A DNA stretch of 64,000 nt. Origin: CANHBY01 sp046342195. Its GTDB lineage: Bacteria > Pseudomonadota > Gammaproteobacteria > Burkholderiales > Burkholderiaceae_C. Below, in pieces: positions 17,371 to 26,448 of this stretch. Each line of letters begins with the position of its first letter. The first letter of the stretch is position 1. The notes below the pieces were generated by a model, which saw nothing but the letters and a program-made list of their open reading frames with translations, made no database searches and was not told where the DNA came from. The stretch covers positions 1 through 64,000 of the forward strand of contig JBKDQE010000038.1 of the NCBI GenBank assembly GCA_046342195.1, given 5' to 3'. The translations under genes and the position numbers were made by a program.

Positions 17371-17568
17371 GGGCCTGTTAACACTAAAGATGCCGGTGCG
17401 AACGCGGTCATTGGGGCGCAGGGCAAGGCGCGCGGCACCGCCAAGGCTTATCCGCCTTGGCGAGACACGTGCAACGCCTCGCGGGGGGCCTGTCCCGGCT
17501 TCGTTTTGCGCCCTGCTCAAGGCCTTTTGAAGAACAACGCATCTGGCATCTTTAATGTGAACAGGCCC
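17371..17568. mobile_element. inverted-repeat element A (MITE-like) between fabZ and lpxA
   Basis: The element begins GGGCCTGTTAACACTAAAG and ends with the near reverse complement ...CTTTAATGTGAACAGGCCC, giving ~25-bp terminal inverted repeats. It is flanked by TA on both sides, compatible with a TA target duplication as made by Tc1/mariner-IS630 type transposases (inference). The interior shares long stretches with the copy at 24657-24828 (ATGCC.GTGCGAACGCGGTC near the left, GGCCTTTTGAAGAACAACGC near the right) but has about 26 bp more in the middle. No transposase is encoded. The fabZ stop codon TAG uses the last base of the element. Confidence 0.85.
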
Positions 17569-18011
17569 TAGTTGACTTGACGCATGGTGCACATGAGCTC
17601 AGCCTGCACAGCCAACTCTTGCCCCACCAAAGCCTCACTTTTAAACTTGAAAATACCTGCTTTCATTCGATCAAGGGACACTTCAAGTCGAAGTTGATCA
17701 CCGGGCTCTACAGGTCGCTTGAAGCGCGCCCCATCAATGCCCACAAAATAATAAATATTCTTCTCATCTGGCAACATGTCATGAGAATCAAAAGCCAAAA
17801 TAGCGGCCGTTTGCGCAAGAGCTTCCAACATCAACACCCCAGGCATCACAGGACGCTGAGGAAAGTGCCCCGCAAAAAATGGCTCATTGATCGAGACATT
17901 CTTGATCGCCGAAATATGCTTTCCCTTTTCAATGGACACCACTCGATCCACCAATAAAATCGGGTAGCGATGCGGTAGCCTTTTGAGAATTTGATGAATA
18001 TCCAAGGTCAT
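17568..18011 (-). CDS. fabZ: 3-hydroxyacyl-[acyl-carrier-protein] dehydratase FabZ
   Basis: FabZ (147 aa) dehydrates 3-hydroxyacyl-ACP in fatty acid elongation and balances the pool used by LpxA/LpxD. It has the hot-dog fold blocks HRYPILLVDRV and FAGHFPQRPVMPGVLMLEALAQ, with the catalytic His in AGHFP and Glu in LEAL. Start ATG 18011 overlaps the lpxD stop (ATGA), indicating translational coupling. Its last codon runs into inverted-repeat element A; the C-terminus RQVN is of normal length, so the protein seems undamaged. Confidence 0.95.
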   Translation of the reverse strand: MTLDIHQILKRLPHRYPILLVDRVVSIEKGKHISAIKNVSINEPFFAGHFPQRPVMPGVLMLEALAQTAAILAFDSHDMLPDEKNIYYFVGIDGARFKRPVEPGDQLRLEVSLDRMKAGIFKFKSEALVGQELAVQAELMCTMRQVN

Positions 18012-19054
18012 GATGTTTTCTTTTCCAGAATACGAAGGCGCTCGCGCAGGGTGTAAAGTTGCTTGAGAGTGGCTGCGTTTTTCTCCCAGGAGACATTGTC
18101 GTCGATCGGAAAGATACCGCTGTATTGACCAGGCCTGAGAATAGATCGGGTTACCACTGAAGCCGCCGAAATGTGTACATGATCGGCCAATTGCAGGTGG
18201 CCCAGCACCACGGCACCCCCACCCACCGTGCAGTGGGCGCCAATATTGGCGCTGCCGGCAATGCCAACACAACCGGCCATGGCCGTGTGTGCACCAATAC
18301 GAACGTTATGACCAATTTGAATGAGGTTGTCGAGCTTGACGCCTTGCTCAATGAGGGTATCACCGAGTGACCCACGATCAATGCAGGTGTTCGCCCCAAT
18401 TTCGACCCCATCACCAATGCGCACGGAACCCAGTTGCTCGATTTTTTCCCAACCGGGCTGCTGCTCTGATCGCTTGGGGGCAAAACCAAAACCATCGGCC
18501 CCGATGACTGCTCCGCTGTGCACGATGCAATCAGCACCCAAAGAGCAGCCTTCATAAATGACCACGCGGGGCGCAAGCCGGGTTCGATCACCCAGATGAA
18601 CCAAAGGGCCGACGTAAGACTGAGCCTCGACCGACACCCCGGTGCCCAAAACAGCGCCGGCCTCAATAACAGCCAGAGGGCCGATAAACACGCCGTCACC
18701 AACCAAAGCCAAAGGATGCACGACCGCACTCGGATGAATACCTACAGATGCAGGTGGCTTGATTTTTCGAGACCACCACTGGGTGAGACGGGCAAAGTAG
18801 AGGTAAGGATCGTGGCACAGGATGGCTGGCCCGCGAGCCACTGCGGCCTCACGATACTGGGGCGAAACCAGCACGCAAGCGGCCCGACAATTCAGAAGCT
18901 GGCTGGCATATCGAGAAGACGACAAGAAAGAAAGGCTTTGCTCATCAGCTTGATTCAAGCCAGACAGCTTGAAAATACGAACATCCGGAGAACCGATTAA
19001 TTCTCCTCCGAGTTGATCAACAATGTCACCAAGGGTCAAAAAAACTGGGGTCAT
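18008..19054 (-). CDS. lpxD: UDP-3-O-(3-hydroxyacyl)glucosamine N-acyltransferase
   Basis: LpxD (348 aa) adds the second, N-linked acyl chain in lipid A synthesis. An N-terminal uridine-binding domain (about 1-100) precedes left-handed beta-helix hexapeptide repeats. The catalytic His is in LIQIGHNVRIGAHTAMAG, and the C-terminal helix ends the protein. It follows skp after a 195-bp gap that holds an inverted repeat (CATCCAAG/CTTGGATG around 19212-19260) but no convincing gene. Confidence 0.95.
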   Translation of the reverse strand: MTPVFLTLGDIVDQLGGELIGSPDVRIFKLSGLNQADEQSLSFLSSSRYASQLLNCRAACVLVSPQYREAAVARGPAILCHDPYLYFARLTQWWSRKIKPPASVGIHPSAVVHPLALVGDGVFIGPLAVIEAGAVLGTGVSVEAQSYVGPLVHLGDRTRLAPRVVIYEGCSLGADCIVHSGAVIGADGFGFAPKRSEQQPGWEKIEQLGSVRIGDGVEIGANTCIDRGSLGDTLIEQGVKLDNLIQIGHNVRIGAHTAMAGCVGIAGSANIGAHCTVGGGAVVLGHLQLADHVHISAASVVTRSILRPGQYSGIFPIDDNVSWEKNAATLKQLYTLRERLRILEKKTS

Positions 19055-19249
19055 GCTTGAGTGTCCAAATGACAGTGAAGCGCATACAGATGATGAGGGT
19101 GAGGCGCAGAGGGCAGCTGCAACAGCGCTGCCGGATCATGCCAGCAAAACAAAGCAGCTCCCCCCGAAGCCGACCCTCATACAAATGCGAGAGGTTGGCT
19201 GAGTTCACTCCATCCAAGTCCGTTTTGAGATTGGATGGCATCAAGTCTG

Positions 19250-19762
19250 TTACTTGGATGATGCGTTGAGCGCCTTGATAACTTTGTCGGTGATGTCGAC
19301 TCGAACACCAGCCATAACGGCATCTTGCAAAATAAGATCAAATTTTTCAGTTTCAAAAATTTGCTTGATGACTTTATTGGCACGCTCAGCCACTTGAGCC
19401 TGTTCCTCATTGAGGCGCTGATTCATGTCTTCCTGAGCCTCACGACGCTTGCGCTGGATTTCGCGATCTTGGTCGATCAAGTCACGTTGACGACGAACAC
19501 GATCGGCTTCTGAAAGCGTGGGGGACTCTTTCTCGAGCTTGTCTGTGGCTGTTTTCAGGCGTGCTGCCAAATCATCGAGCTCTTTTTCACGTTTGAGTCG
19601 CTCCGCATCAAGGCGGGCTTGGGCTGCCTTGGCGGGGGCTGCTTCTCGAAGCAGCCGAACGATATTGACATAGCCAACCTTGATTTCTTCAGCAGAAAAA
19701 GCCGAGGCCGAGACGCTCGCAAGGCACACTGCGAGGAAGATTTTTTTCAGAGAAAGTTTCAT
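19250..19762 (-). CDS. skp: OmpH/Skp-family periplasmic chaperone
   Basis: The 170-residue product is a secreted chaperone for unfolded outer-membrane proteins. An N-terminal signal peptide (KKIFLAVCLASVSASAFSA) is followed by KVGYVNIVRLLREA, the body strand, and a long charged coiled-coil tentacle region (about 45-140). The ATG at 19762 shares one base with the bamA stop (TGATG), so translation is coupled to bamA, whose protein is its functional partner in outer-membrane assembly. Confidence 0.92.
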   Translation of the reverse strand: MKLSLKKIFLAVCLASVSASAFSAEEIKVGYVNIVRLLREAAPAKAAQARLDAERLKREKELDDLAARLKTATDKLEKESPTLSEADRVRRQRDLIDQDREIQRKRREAQEDMNQRLNEEQAQVAERANKVIKQIFETEKFDLILQDAVMAGVRVDITDKVIKALNASSK

Positions 19763-22062
19763 CAAAACGCTGTCCCGATTTGGAATTGAACCCGTTGGAT
19801 TTTATCTGTACTCCGTTTGCGCACCGGGGCGCCGAGGCTAAGCTTCAGCGGCCCCACTGGCGAAATCCAGGTCATGCCGACCCCTGCAGATGCACGCAAG
19901 CTATCGAGTGTGATTTTTTCAGATTCTCCCCAGACATTGCCGGCATCAACATAAAAAAACCAGCGCAAAGTTCGGTCGTTGCCGGTGCCCGCCAGGGGGA
20001 GGTACAACTCTGAGTTGAGATTCAGAAGGCGGTTGCCGCCCAGATAAGCCCCCGTGATGGTATCTCGGGCTCCTAAGGAAGCCTGATCGAAAGACCGTAT
20101 AGAGCCCAAGCCCCCTCCAAAGAAATTTTTGAAAATCGGATAGGGTCGGCCATTCAGGCCTTGACCTTTGCCAACTTCGGCATTCAAGGCCAAGGTGATG
20201 CGGCGAGTTAGAGGGAAGTATTGTTGAATTTGATAATTGGTTTTAAGGTAACGAGTGTCGCCGCCGACACTCCAATCAATGCGCAAACGTTGCAGACGCC
20301 CGCTGGTGGGTATAAAAGCGCTGTCTCGATCGTCGCGTGTCCAGCCAACATTGAGTGGCACAGAATTACTGGTGGAGCCAAACTGGTGACGATAAATTCG
20401 GTAGGCTGCAGGAAGACCGAGGTCACCCCGAATTTCGGTTTGCTCAAAACCGCCGCCGACGTAAACTGTATCCAGTTCACTGAAGGGAACGCCAAATCTT
20501 AATGCGGCTCCGGGAGTGATCAGCTTGTAATCCTCCATTTGCCGATTGATGGGCGCATTGGTACGATAATAAAGGTCAATCGCACGGGAAATACCCTCTT
20601 GGGTAAAGTAAGGGTCCACCGTGCTGAACACGACGGTTCTTTGCGAACGGCTGGTGTTGAGGTCAATGCCGAGATAATTGCCTGAACCAAACACATTTTC
20701 TTTGCGGATGGCCGCTGTCAGGGCAATCTTGTCGGCCGTTGAAAAGCCCAGACCCAACTGAAGATTGCCGGTGGGCTTTTCTGTGACCCTGACGGTGAGA
20801 TCAACTTGATCCGTCGTGCCAGGAACTTCTTGAGTTTCGATGGCTACCTCACTGAAAAAACCGAGCCGGTCCACGCGATCCCTGGAGAGCCTGATTTTGC
20901 TGGCGTCATACCAAGACGACTCATATTGCCGAAATTCACGACGAATGATCTCGTCTCGCGTGACGGTATTGCCCACCACATTGATACGACGAACATAGAC
21001 GCGACGTTGGACATCAGACACCAAATGCAATACCACTTGGCCACTGGAGCGGTCAATTTCCGGGCGAGCCTCGACCCGGGCAAAAGCATAGCCGAAAGAT
21101 CCTAAACGGTCGGTGAACGCCTTGGTGGTTTCGGCCACTGATTCTGCCCGGTAAGCTTGACCCGGCTTGATGGTGACCAAGGCTTTGAATTCTTCTTCTT
21201 TGCCCAAGTATTCTCCTTCAAGTTTGACGGCAGTGACGGTATAAGGCGGGCCTTCCTTGATCTGAATGGTGATCAGCACATTTTGTTTGTCAGGCGAAAT
21301 GGCCACCTGGGTAGACTCAATGTTGAAGTCAAGGTAGCCGCGATCAAGGTAATGTGCACGCAAGGTTTCGATGTCGGCATTAAGTTTGGTGCGCGAATAG
21401 CGATCGGCCTTTGTGTACCAGTTCATCCAGCCCCCTTCGTTCAGATCCATCAGGCCCTTCAGGGTACGCTCGGAAAAAACCTGATTGCCAACAAAACGAA
21501 TGTCTTTGATGCGGGAAACCCCGCCCTCATTGATCGTAAAAACGAGGCTGACGCGATTCCGATCTTGCGGAGTCACGGTTGTGACCACCTCCGCCGCATA
21601 CATGCTACGGTTAAGATATTGACGCTTGAGTTCTTGCTCAGCCCGGTCAGCCAAGGCTTTATCGAATGGCTGGCCCTCACTGATGCCATAGTCTTTCAGG
21701 GCTTTCATGAGAATGCTACGCTCGAATTCTTTAAGCCCTGCAAAATCAATGGCAGAGATGACCGGACGCTCCTCGACGATCACAAGCACCACACCATTGT
21801 CAATCTCGATGCGAACATCGCGGAACAAGCCGGTTGAGAACAAGGCTCTTAGAGCCGCTGCGCCTTTTTCATCGTTATAAGTGTCACCCATTCGAAAAGG
21901 CAATGAAGCAAACACCGTGCCAGGATCTGTTCTTTGAAGGCCCTCTATGCGAATATCTTTCAGCTTGAAAGGTTCGATGGCCAAAACCGGGGAAGAGTAG
22001 CATGTGCCGACCAGAGCCAGGGATGCCAAAAGCCAGCGGCAGACATTAGATTGAAAAAGCAT
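19762..22062 (-). CDS. bamA: outer membrane protein assembly factor BamA
   Basis: BamA (766 aa, usual size) is the core of the BAM complex that folds beta-barrel proteins into the outer membrane. After the signal peptide it has POTRA domains over roughly residues 25-425 (beginning FKLKDIRIEGLQRTDPGTVF) and a C-terminal 16-strand barrel with the loop-6 type motif near LGSIRSFDQASLGARD. It ends in the aromatic F expected of a beta-signal (QFQIGTAF). ATG 22062 is preferred to a TTG at 22068. Confidence 0.96.
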   Translation of the reverse strand: MLFQSNVCRWLLASLALVGTCYSSPVLAIEPFKLKDIRIEGLQRTDPGTVFASLPFRMGDTYNDEKGAAALRALFSTGLFRDVRIEIDNGVVLVIVEERPVISAIDFAGLKEFERSILMKALKDYGISEGQPFDKALADRAEQELKRQYLNRSMYAAEVVTTVTPQDRNRVSLVFTINEGGVSRIKDIRFVGNQVFSERTLKGLMDLNEGGWMNWYTKADRYSRTKLNADIETLRAHYLDRGYLDFNIESTQVAISPDKQNVLITIQIKEGPPYTVTAVKLEGEYLGKEEEFKALVTIKPGQAYRAESVAETTKAFTDRLGSFGYAFARVEARPEIDRSSGQVVLHLVSDVQRRVYVRRINVVGNTVTRDEIIRREFRQYESSWYDASKIRLSRDRVDRLGFFSEVAIETQEVPGTTDQVDLTVRVTEKPTGNLQLGLGFSTADKIALTAAIRKENVFGSGNYLGIDLNTSRSQRTVVFSTVDPYFTQEGISRAIDLYYRTNAPINRQMEDYKLITPGAALRFGVPFSELDTVYVGGGFEQTEIRGDLGLPAAYRIYRHQFGSTSNSVPLNVGWTRDDRDSAFIPTSGRLQRLRIDWSVGGDTRYLKTNYQIQQYFPLTRRITLALNAEVGKGQGLNGRPYPIFKNFFGGGLGSIRSFDQASLGARDTITGAYLGGNRLLNLNSELYLPLAGTGNDRTLRWFFYVDAGNVWGESEKITLDSLRASAGVGMTWISPVGPLKLSLGAPVRKRSTDKIQRVQFQIGTAF

Positions 22063-22101
22063 GCACAAATCAGGGCCAAGCCCGTTGGAAACAAAAGAAA
22101 T

Positions 22102-23451
22102 TCAGGAGAGGCCCCAAAGACGATTGAGATCATTGAACAGGGCCAGCAACATCAGCAGCACCAGAAAGGCCAAGCCGAAGCGTTGGAGGCGATCAAGCCA
22201 GAACTCAGGCAGGGGCCGACCGGTCAAAGCCTCAAAAAGATAATACATCAGGTGACCGCCATCCAGCATGGGCAAGGGCAGAAGATTCAGCACAGCCAAA
22301 CCCACACTGAGGGCTGCCAAAAAACCCAGATAAGCCAGCCATCCGATACGGGCTGACTGACCCGCATGATCGGCTATCGAGACAACCCCAGAGATATTTT
22401 TGATCGAGGCCTCACCGATGAGAATGCGTGCCAACATTTTCAGGGTGATCGCTGACTGGACCCAAGTATCTTCTATGGCCTGCGCGAGCCCTTCAATCAA
22501 ACCATAGCGTACCGTGACAAACTCGGGAGCGCCCCCCAACTGCACCCGCACACGAGCTGACTGGGCTTGCTGATCAAACACCGGAGTTACATGAAGCGTG
22601 AGGTTTTGCAGCCCTCGGAGAGCATGCCAAACCATAGGCCCGGCATTGGCGCCATGGGCTCGAATCATGGCTTCAAGGTGGGCAGCATCAACAACAGGAA
22701 CATCACCGACTCGAAGAATTCGATCACCGGCCTGCAAGCCTGCCTCAGCCGCCGGGCCTGCAGGAAGAACCGCAAAGACCAAGGCATCGCGCCAAGCATG
22801 CAAGCCTAATTGATTCATCAAAGAGGCCCCCCTTTCTGGCTCATCAAAACCAGAAAGATCCAGAAACAAAGTTCGCATGCCCAGGCCTCGCGCATCAGAA
22901 ACCCTGAGATGCAGAGGCTGAGCTTGCAAGGCAGCCTGCATTAGTTGCCAACGCAAAGATTCCATCGACATGACGGGTGTCCAGTTGTCAGCATCAACAG
23001 AAGCCTCACGAACCCAGTCACCAGCATGAACGCCCGCCCGGTGAGCCACACTGCCGACAGGAGGCGTGCCCAACAGCGCTTTTTGTTCTTGAGTGCCGAC
23101 CCAATGCACCACGGAAAACAGCGCAATGGCGAGCAGGAAATTGGCGGCAGGCCCAGCGGCAACAATCAGCGCACGAGCCCACAAAGGCTTGGAACCCAGG
23201 GCCATGTGACGATCTTGGGGTTGCACGGGCATTTCCCGCTCATCAAGCAAACGGACATAGCCTCCCAAGGGAAGAGCAGAAATCAAAAATTCAGTTCCTC
23301 CTGGTTTTTGCCGACGCCACAGTACCTTGCCAAACCCGAAAGAAAATTGAAGCACCTTCACGCCACAAGCCACGGCAACCCGATAATGTCCATATTCATG
23401 CACTGTGACCAACACACCCAGCGCGAATAAAAAAGATAAAATTTCAATCAT
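22102..23451 (-). CDS. rseP: RIP metalloprotease RseP
   Basis: This inner-membrane site-2 protease (449 aa) performs intramembrane cleavage in the sigma-E envelope stress cascade and trims signal-peptide remnants. The zinc motif HEYGH is at residues 18-22 in the first membrane span; two PDZ domains fill the periplasmic middle (one around ALVFAVLPAGPAAEAGLQAGD); NLLPLPMLDGGHL near the C-terminus supplies the third zinc ligand. Its start overlaps the dxr stop by ATGA. Confidence 0.95.
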   Translation of the reverse strand: MIEILSFLFALGVLVTVHEYGHYRVAVACGVKVLQFSFGFGKVLWRRQKPGGTEFLISALPLGGYVRLLDEREMPVQPQDRHMALGSKPLWARALIVAAGPAANFLLAIALFSVVHWVGTQEQKALLGTPPVGSVAHRAGVHAGDWVREASVDADNWTPVMSMESLRWQLMQAALQAQPLHLRVSDARGLGMRTLFLDLSGFDEPERGASLMNQLGLHAWRDALVFAVLPAGPAAEAGLQAGDRILRVGDVPVVDAAHLEAMIRAHGANAGPMVWHALRGLQNLTLHVTPVFDQQAQSARVRVQLGGAPEFVTVRYGLIEGLAQAIEDTWVQSAITLKMLARILIGEASIKNISGVVSIADHAGQSARIGWLAYLGFLAALSVGLAVLNLLPLPMLDGGHLMYYLFEALTGRPLPEFWLDRLQRFGLAFLVLLMLLALFNDLNRLWGLS

Positions 23452-24635
23452 TGCCGAAGCCTCCGAATGATAACCTGGGCCTTGGCACGCGAACGACGAT
23501 CAAGATCCAGCAAAGGCTCAAGACTACTGGCGTCTTGGCTACCCACGGCGACAGCATTCAAAACTTCATGATTGACGGTATGAATCTGGTCAAATTGAAT
23601 GGATCCCTCCAAAAAGGCCGCTACCGCTGCTTCATTGGCAGCATTCAAGACTGCCGTGCTGCCTGGGGGCCCTTTTAGTGTATGCCAGGCCATTGGCAAG
23701 CTCGGGTAGCGCACGGTATCAGGGGTGACGAAAGTCAGTGCCGACAGCGAGGTGAAATCAAGGAGATCTCCTCCTGAGGCCATACGATCAGGAAAAGACA
23801 GACCATACGCAATGGGCACACGCATATCAGGGGTGCCTAATTGGGCCAACACAGAATGATCACGGCAAACCACCATGGAATGGATAATGCTTTGAGGGTG
23901 AATCACTACCTGAATTTGTTCCGCTGGAAGATCAAACAGCCAGTGTGCTTCAATCACCTCAAGCGCCTTGTTCATCATGGTGGCAGAATCTACCGAGATT
24001 TTCCGCCCCATGACCCAGTTGGGATGAGAACAAGCCTGAGCCGGTGTGACTCTGGATAATTCACCTAAGGGAGTCTCACGGAATGGCCCTCCAGAGGCTG
24101 TCAAAATAATTTTCTGAATACGTTGAGCCCAAGTTTGGCGGTTTTCGGGCAGACACTGAAAAATGGCAGAATGCTCACTGTCAATGGGCAACAGAGTTGC
24201 CCCTCCCTGGCGCACCGCGTCCATGAAGAAAGCTCCCCCCACGACGAGTGCCTCCTTGTTGGCCAGCAACAAACGTTTTCCAGTGCGCGCAGCGGCCAGG
24301 CAAGGTGCCAAGCCCGCGGCCCCGACAATCGCGGCCATGACGATATCCACATCAGGATGAGAAGACAGAGCCGTCAGAGCCTGCTCACCCTCCAAAACTT
24401 CGGTGTCTAGCCCTAAAGATCGCAGCGCCTGGCGCAATTCCTTGGCCTGTATTGCATGACTCATCGCGGCGAAGTGAGGTCGGTGAAGTGCACATTGCGC
24501 TGCCAGATCAGCCACTTTGGAGTGCGCTGAGAGTGCAAACACTTCGTACCGATCCGGATGGCGGGCCAGGACGTCAAGTGTGCTGGTACCAATAGAGCCT
24601 GTGGAGCCCAAAATACAAACCTTTTGACGCATCAT
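23448..24635 (-). CDS. dxr: 1-deoxy-D-xylulose 5-phosphate reductoisomerase
   Basis: DXR/IspC (395 aa) converts DXP to 2-C-methyl-D-erythritol 4-phosphate with NADPH, the first committed MEP-pathway step; ispE of the same pathway is at 49.8 kb. The N-terminal GSTGSIGTSTLDV loop binds NADPH; LLANKEALVVGG and the metal site DSEHSAIFQCL, then SGGPFRE, form the active site. Two ATGs (24635, 24632) follow AGAGAAT. The inverted-repeat element B lies 20 bp upstream of the start, separating the gene from cdsA. Confidence 0.95.
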   Translation of the reverse strand: MMRQKVCILGSTGSIGTSTLDVLARHPDRYEVFALSAHSKVADLAAQCALHRPHFAAMSHAIQAKELRQALRSLGLDTEVLEGEQALTALSSHPDVDIVMAAIVGAAGLAPCLAAARTGKRLLLANKEALVVGGAFFMDAVRQGGATLLPIDSEHSAIFQCLPENRQTWAQRIQKIILTASGGPFRETPLGELSRVTPAQACSHPNWVMGRKISVDSATMMNKALEVIEAHWLFDLPAEQIQVVIHPQSIIHSMVVCRDHSVLAQLGTPDMRVPIAYGLSFPDRMASGGDLLDFTSLSALTFVTPDTVRYPSLPMAWHTLKGPPGSTAVLNAANEAAVAAFLEGSIQFDQIHTVNHEVLNAVAVGSQDASSLEPLLDLDRRSRAKAQVIIRRLRQ

Positions 24636-24656
24636 GCAATTCTCTTCTTGAAACCA

Positions 24657-24828
24657 GGGCCTGTTAACATTAAAGATGCCAGTGCGAACGCGGTCATTGG
24701 GGCGCAGGGCAAGGCGCGCCGCGCGGCGTTGCAAAGCCTCGCCGGGGGCCTGCCCCGGCTTCGTTTTGCGCCTTGCTCAAGGCCTTTTGAAGAACAACGC
24801 ATCTGGCATCTTTAGTGTGAACAGGCCC
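24657..24828. mobile_element. inverted-repeat element B (MITE-like) between cdsA and dxr
   Basis: A 172-bp copy of the element at 17371. Ends are GGGCCTGTTAACATTAAAG and ...CTTTAGTGTGAACAGGCCC. Compared with copy A it lacks a middle stretch but matches closely elsewhere. The right flank is TA, the left CA, so a TA duplication is only half preserved. It fills most of the 215-bp gap between cdsA and dxr inside one operon. It encodes nothing recognisable; its repeats could form a long hairpin in the operon mRNA. Confidence 0.85.
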
Positions 24829-24850
24829 TAAGAGGTAACTGGCATTTCTT

Positions 24851-25687
24851 TCAAAGCGAAGCCAAAGCAAGCGCTGCTGGAAACACAGGGAGTAAGGCAT
24901 CAATACGGTCGAGAACACCACCGTGGCCTGGCAAAAGTTGGCTGCTGTCTTTCATACCCGCCGCTCGCTTCACCAAAGACTCAAGCAAGTCACCCATGAT
25001 GCTGAGAATGGCCAAATAAAAGGCTGCACATACCAATACAGCAGGGCCAAACCGATCAAAAATATGAAAATAAAGGCTGTGAACAGGCGCCTTGGCAGGC
25101 TCAAGCCATGCCCAAACCAAGGCCATTACAGTCACTGCGGCCACACCGCAATAAACACCTTCCCAGCTCTTTCCGGGGCTGATCGTGACAGCAAGCTTGC
25201 GCCGACCAAAGATTCGGCCACCGGCGTATGCAGCCACATCAGCAATCCAAACCAATACAAAAACAGACAACAAGAACAGGGCCCCTTGCATTTTCGCCAT
25301 ACTGATGGCCCACCAAGTGCTTGCCAAGACGATCAGGCCCATTGAAATACGGGCACCGCGGCGAATACCTGACCAAGCAGGCACACCTGCTTTGAGGGCC
25401 CAGGCCCCGCCCAAAAGCCATACGGCACTGAAAGCCCACCAAACCCAGGAAGGCGCATAGAGAGGAATGCCCATGAACCAGGCCCCTCCGCCAAAAGCCA
25501 CCAACAAAGATCCACAGAGGACAGCCCCCCTCGGAGAAGCTCCATTGAGGAGGCCCCACTCCCAAGCAGCCGCACCAACCAGGGCCAAAGTAAGCCCCCT
25601 GAAAGGGCCATCAGCTTCAGCAAACAAGGCTGGAAGAAACACAGCGAGTAACATCAGGGCTGTGATGACACGCTGCCTGAGCATCAT
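24851..25687 (-). CDS. cdsA: phosphatidate cytidylyltransferase
   Basis: CdsA (278 aa) makes CDP-diacylglycerol from phosphatidate and CTP at the inner membrane, the branch point of phospholipid synthesis. It is mostly membrane helices and carries the CDS signature near the C-terminus: SLVKRAAGMKDSSQLLPGHG followed by GVLDRIDAL. The start overlaps the uppS stop by four bases (ATGA). Confidence 0.94.
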   Translation of the reverse strand: MMLRQRVITALMLLAVFLPALFAEADGPFRGLTLALVGAAAWEWGLLNGASPRGAVLCGSLLVAFGGGAWFMGIPLYAPSWVWWAFSAVWLLGGAWALKAGVPAWSGIRRGARISMGLIVLASTWWAISMAKMQGALFLLSVFVLVWIADVAAYAGGRIFGRRKLAVTISPGKSWEGVYCGVAAVTVMALVWAWLEPAKAPVHSLYFHIFDRFGPAVLVCAAFYLAILSIMGDLLESLVKRAAGMKDSSQLLPGHGGVLDRIDALLPVFPAALALASL

Positions 25688-26439
25688 GAGACTCCAGATT
25701 CAAGAGGTATCGGTGAAGATTTGATGCCCCCAAAGCGCCGCTCCCGGCGCGCGAAATCAGCCAAGGCAGAATCCATTTCAGCCTCATCGAAATCAGGCCA
25801 GAGGCAAGGGGTAAAATAAAGCTCGGCATAAGCGGCCTGCCACAGAAGAAAATTACTGATGCGCATTTCACCCCCGGTACGGATGAATAAATCCAAAGCA
25901 GGAGCATCACTCAGGCACATAAACCCCCCAAGCGCGGCTTCATCCAGTTGCTCAGGAGAGAGCCCGGAAGCCATCGCACGCTGGCACGCTTGAAGTAGAT
26001 CCCAGCGCCCACCATAGTTAAAGGCAATATTGAGAGTCAAGCGCTGATTATCGTGGGTCAGGGTTTCAGCGCGATCCCAGGCTTCAATCAATTTTGGAGC
26101 CACCCCTTGACGATCACCGATGACACGAATCCGGACCCCTAATTTGGCGAGCTTGTGGAGATACATGGACATGGCCATCGGAATCAACTTCATCAAGCCG
26201 GAAACTTCCTCGGGAGGTCGACGCCAATTTTCGGATGAAAATGCGAATACGGTCAGGTGCTCAATACCCCGATCAACACAAATAAGAATTGTCTTTACAA
26301 GCGCATCGACCCCCTTTTTGTGGCCCCAAAGACGAGGCATCATGCGTTTTCTGGCCCAACGACCATTGCCATCCATCACGATGGCAACATGGCGGGGAAC
26401 CGCAGAGGTAGTGGTCACGTCAATAATCAGAGGGGCCAA
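25684..26439 (-). CDS. uppS: isoprenyl transferase (undecaprenyl diphosphate synthase)
   Basis: UppS (about 251 aa) extends farnesyl diphosphate with cis-isoprene units to C55-PP, the lipid carrier for peptidoglycan and O-antigen. The signature HVAIVMDGNGRWA near residue 17 includes the catalytic Asp, and DLFIRTGGEMRISNFLLWQ and AYAELYF lie in the second half. The start codon is unusual: only TTG 26439 or GTG 26418 precede the first motif, neither with a good ribosome binding site. It lies 9 bp after frr. Confidence 0.93.
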   Translation of the reverse strand: MAPLIIDVTTTSAVPRHVAIVMDGNGRWARKRMMPRLWGHKKGVDALVKTILICVDRGIEHLTVFAFSSENWRRPPEEVSGLMKLIPMAMSMYLHKLAKLGVRIRVIGDRQGVAPKLIEAWDRAETLTHDNQRLTLNIAFNYGGRWDLLQACQRAMASGLSPEQLDEAALGGFMCLSDAPALDLFIRTGGEMRISNFLLWQAAYAELYFTPCLWPDFDEAEMDSALADFARRERRFGGIKSSPIPLESGVS

Positions 26440-26448
26440 GGAAAAAAC

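Noticed and set aside
19026..19244. 72-codon open frame between skp and lpxD
   Set aside because: It starts just after skp but overlaps the lpxD start, has biased Cys/Arg content and no ribosome binding site.
24558..24815. Open frames running through the inverted-repeat elements (also 17323-17592)
   Set aside because: They are GC-driven frames across a repeat; the two copies differ by an internal indel, and no start signal is present.
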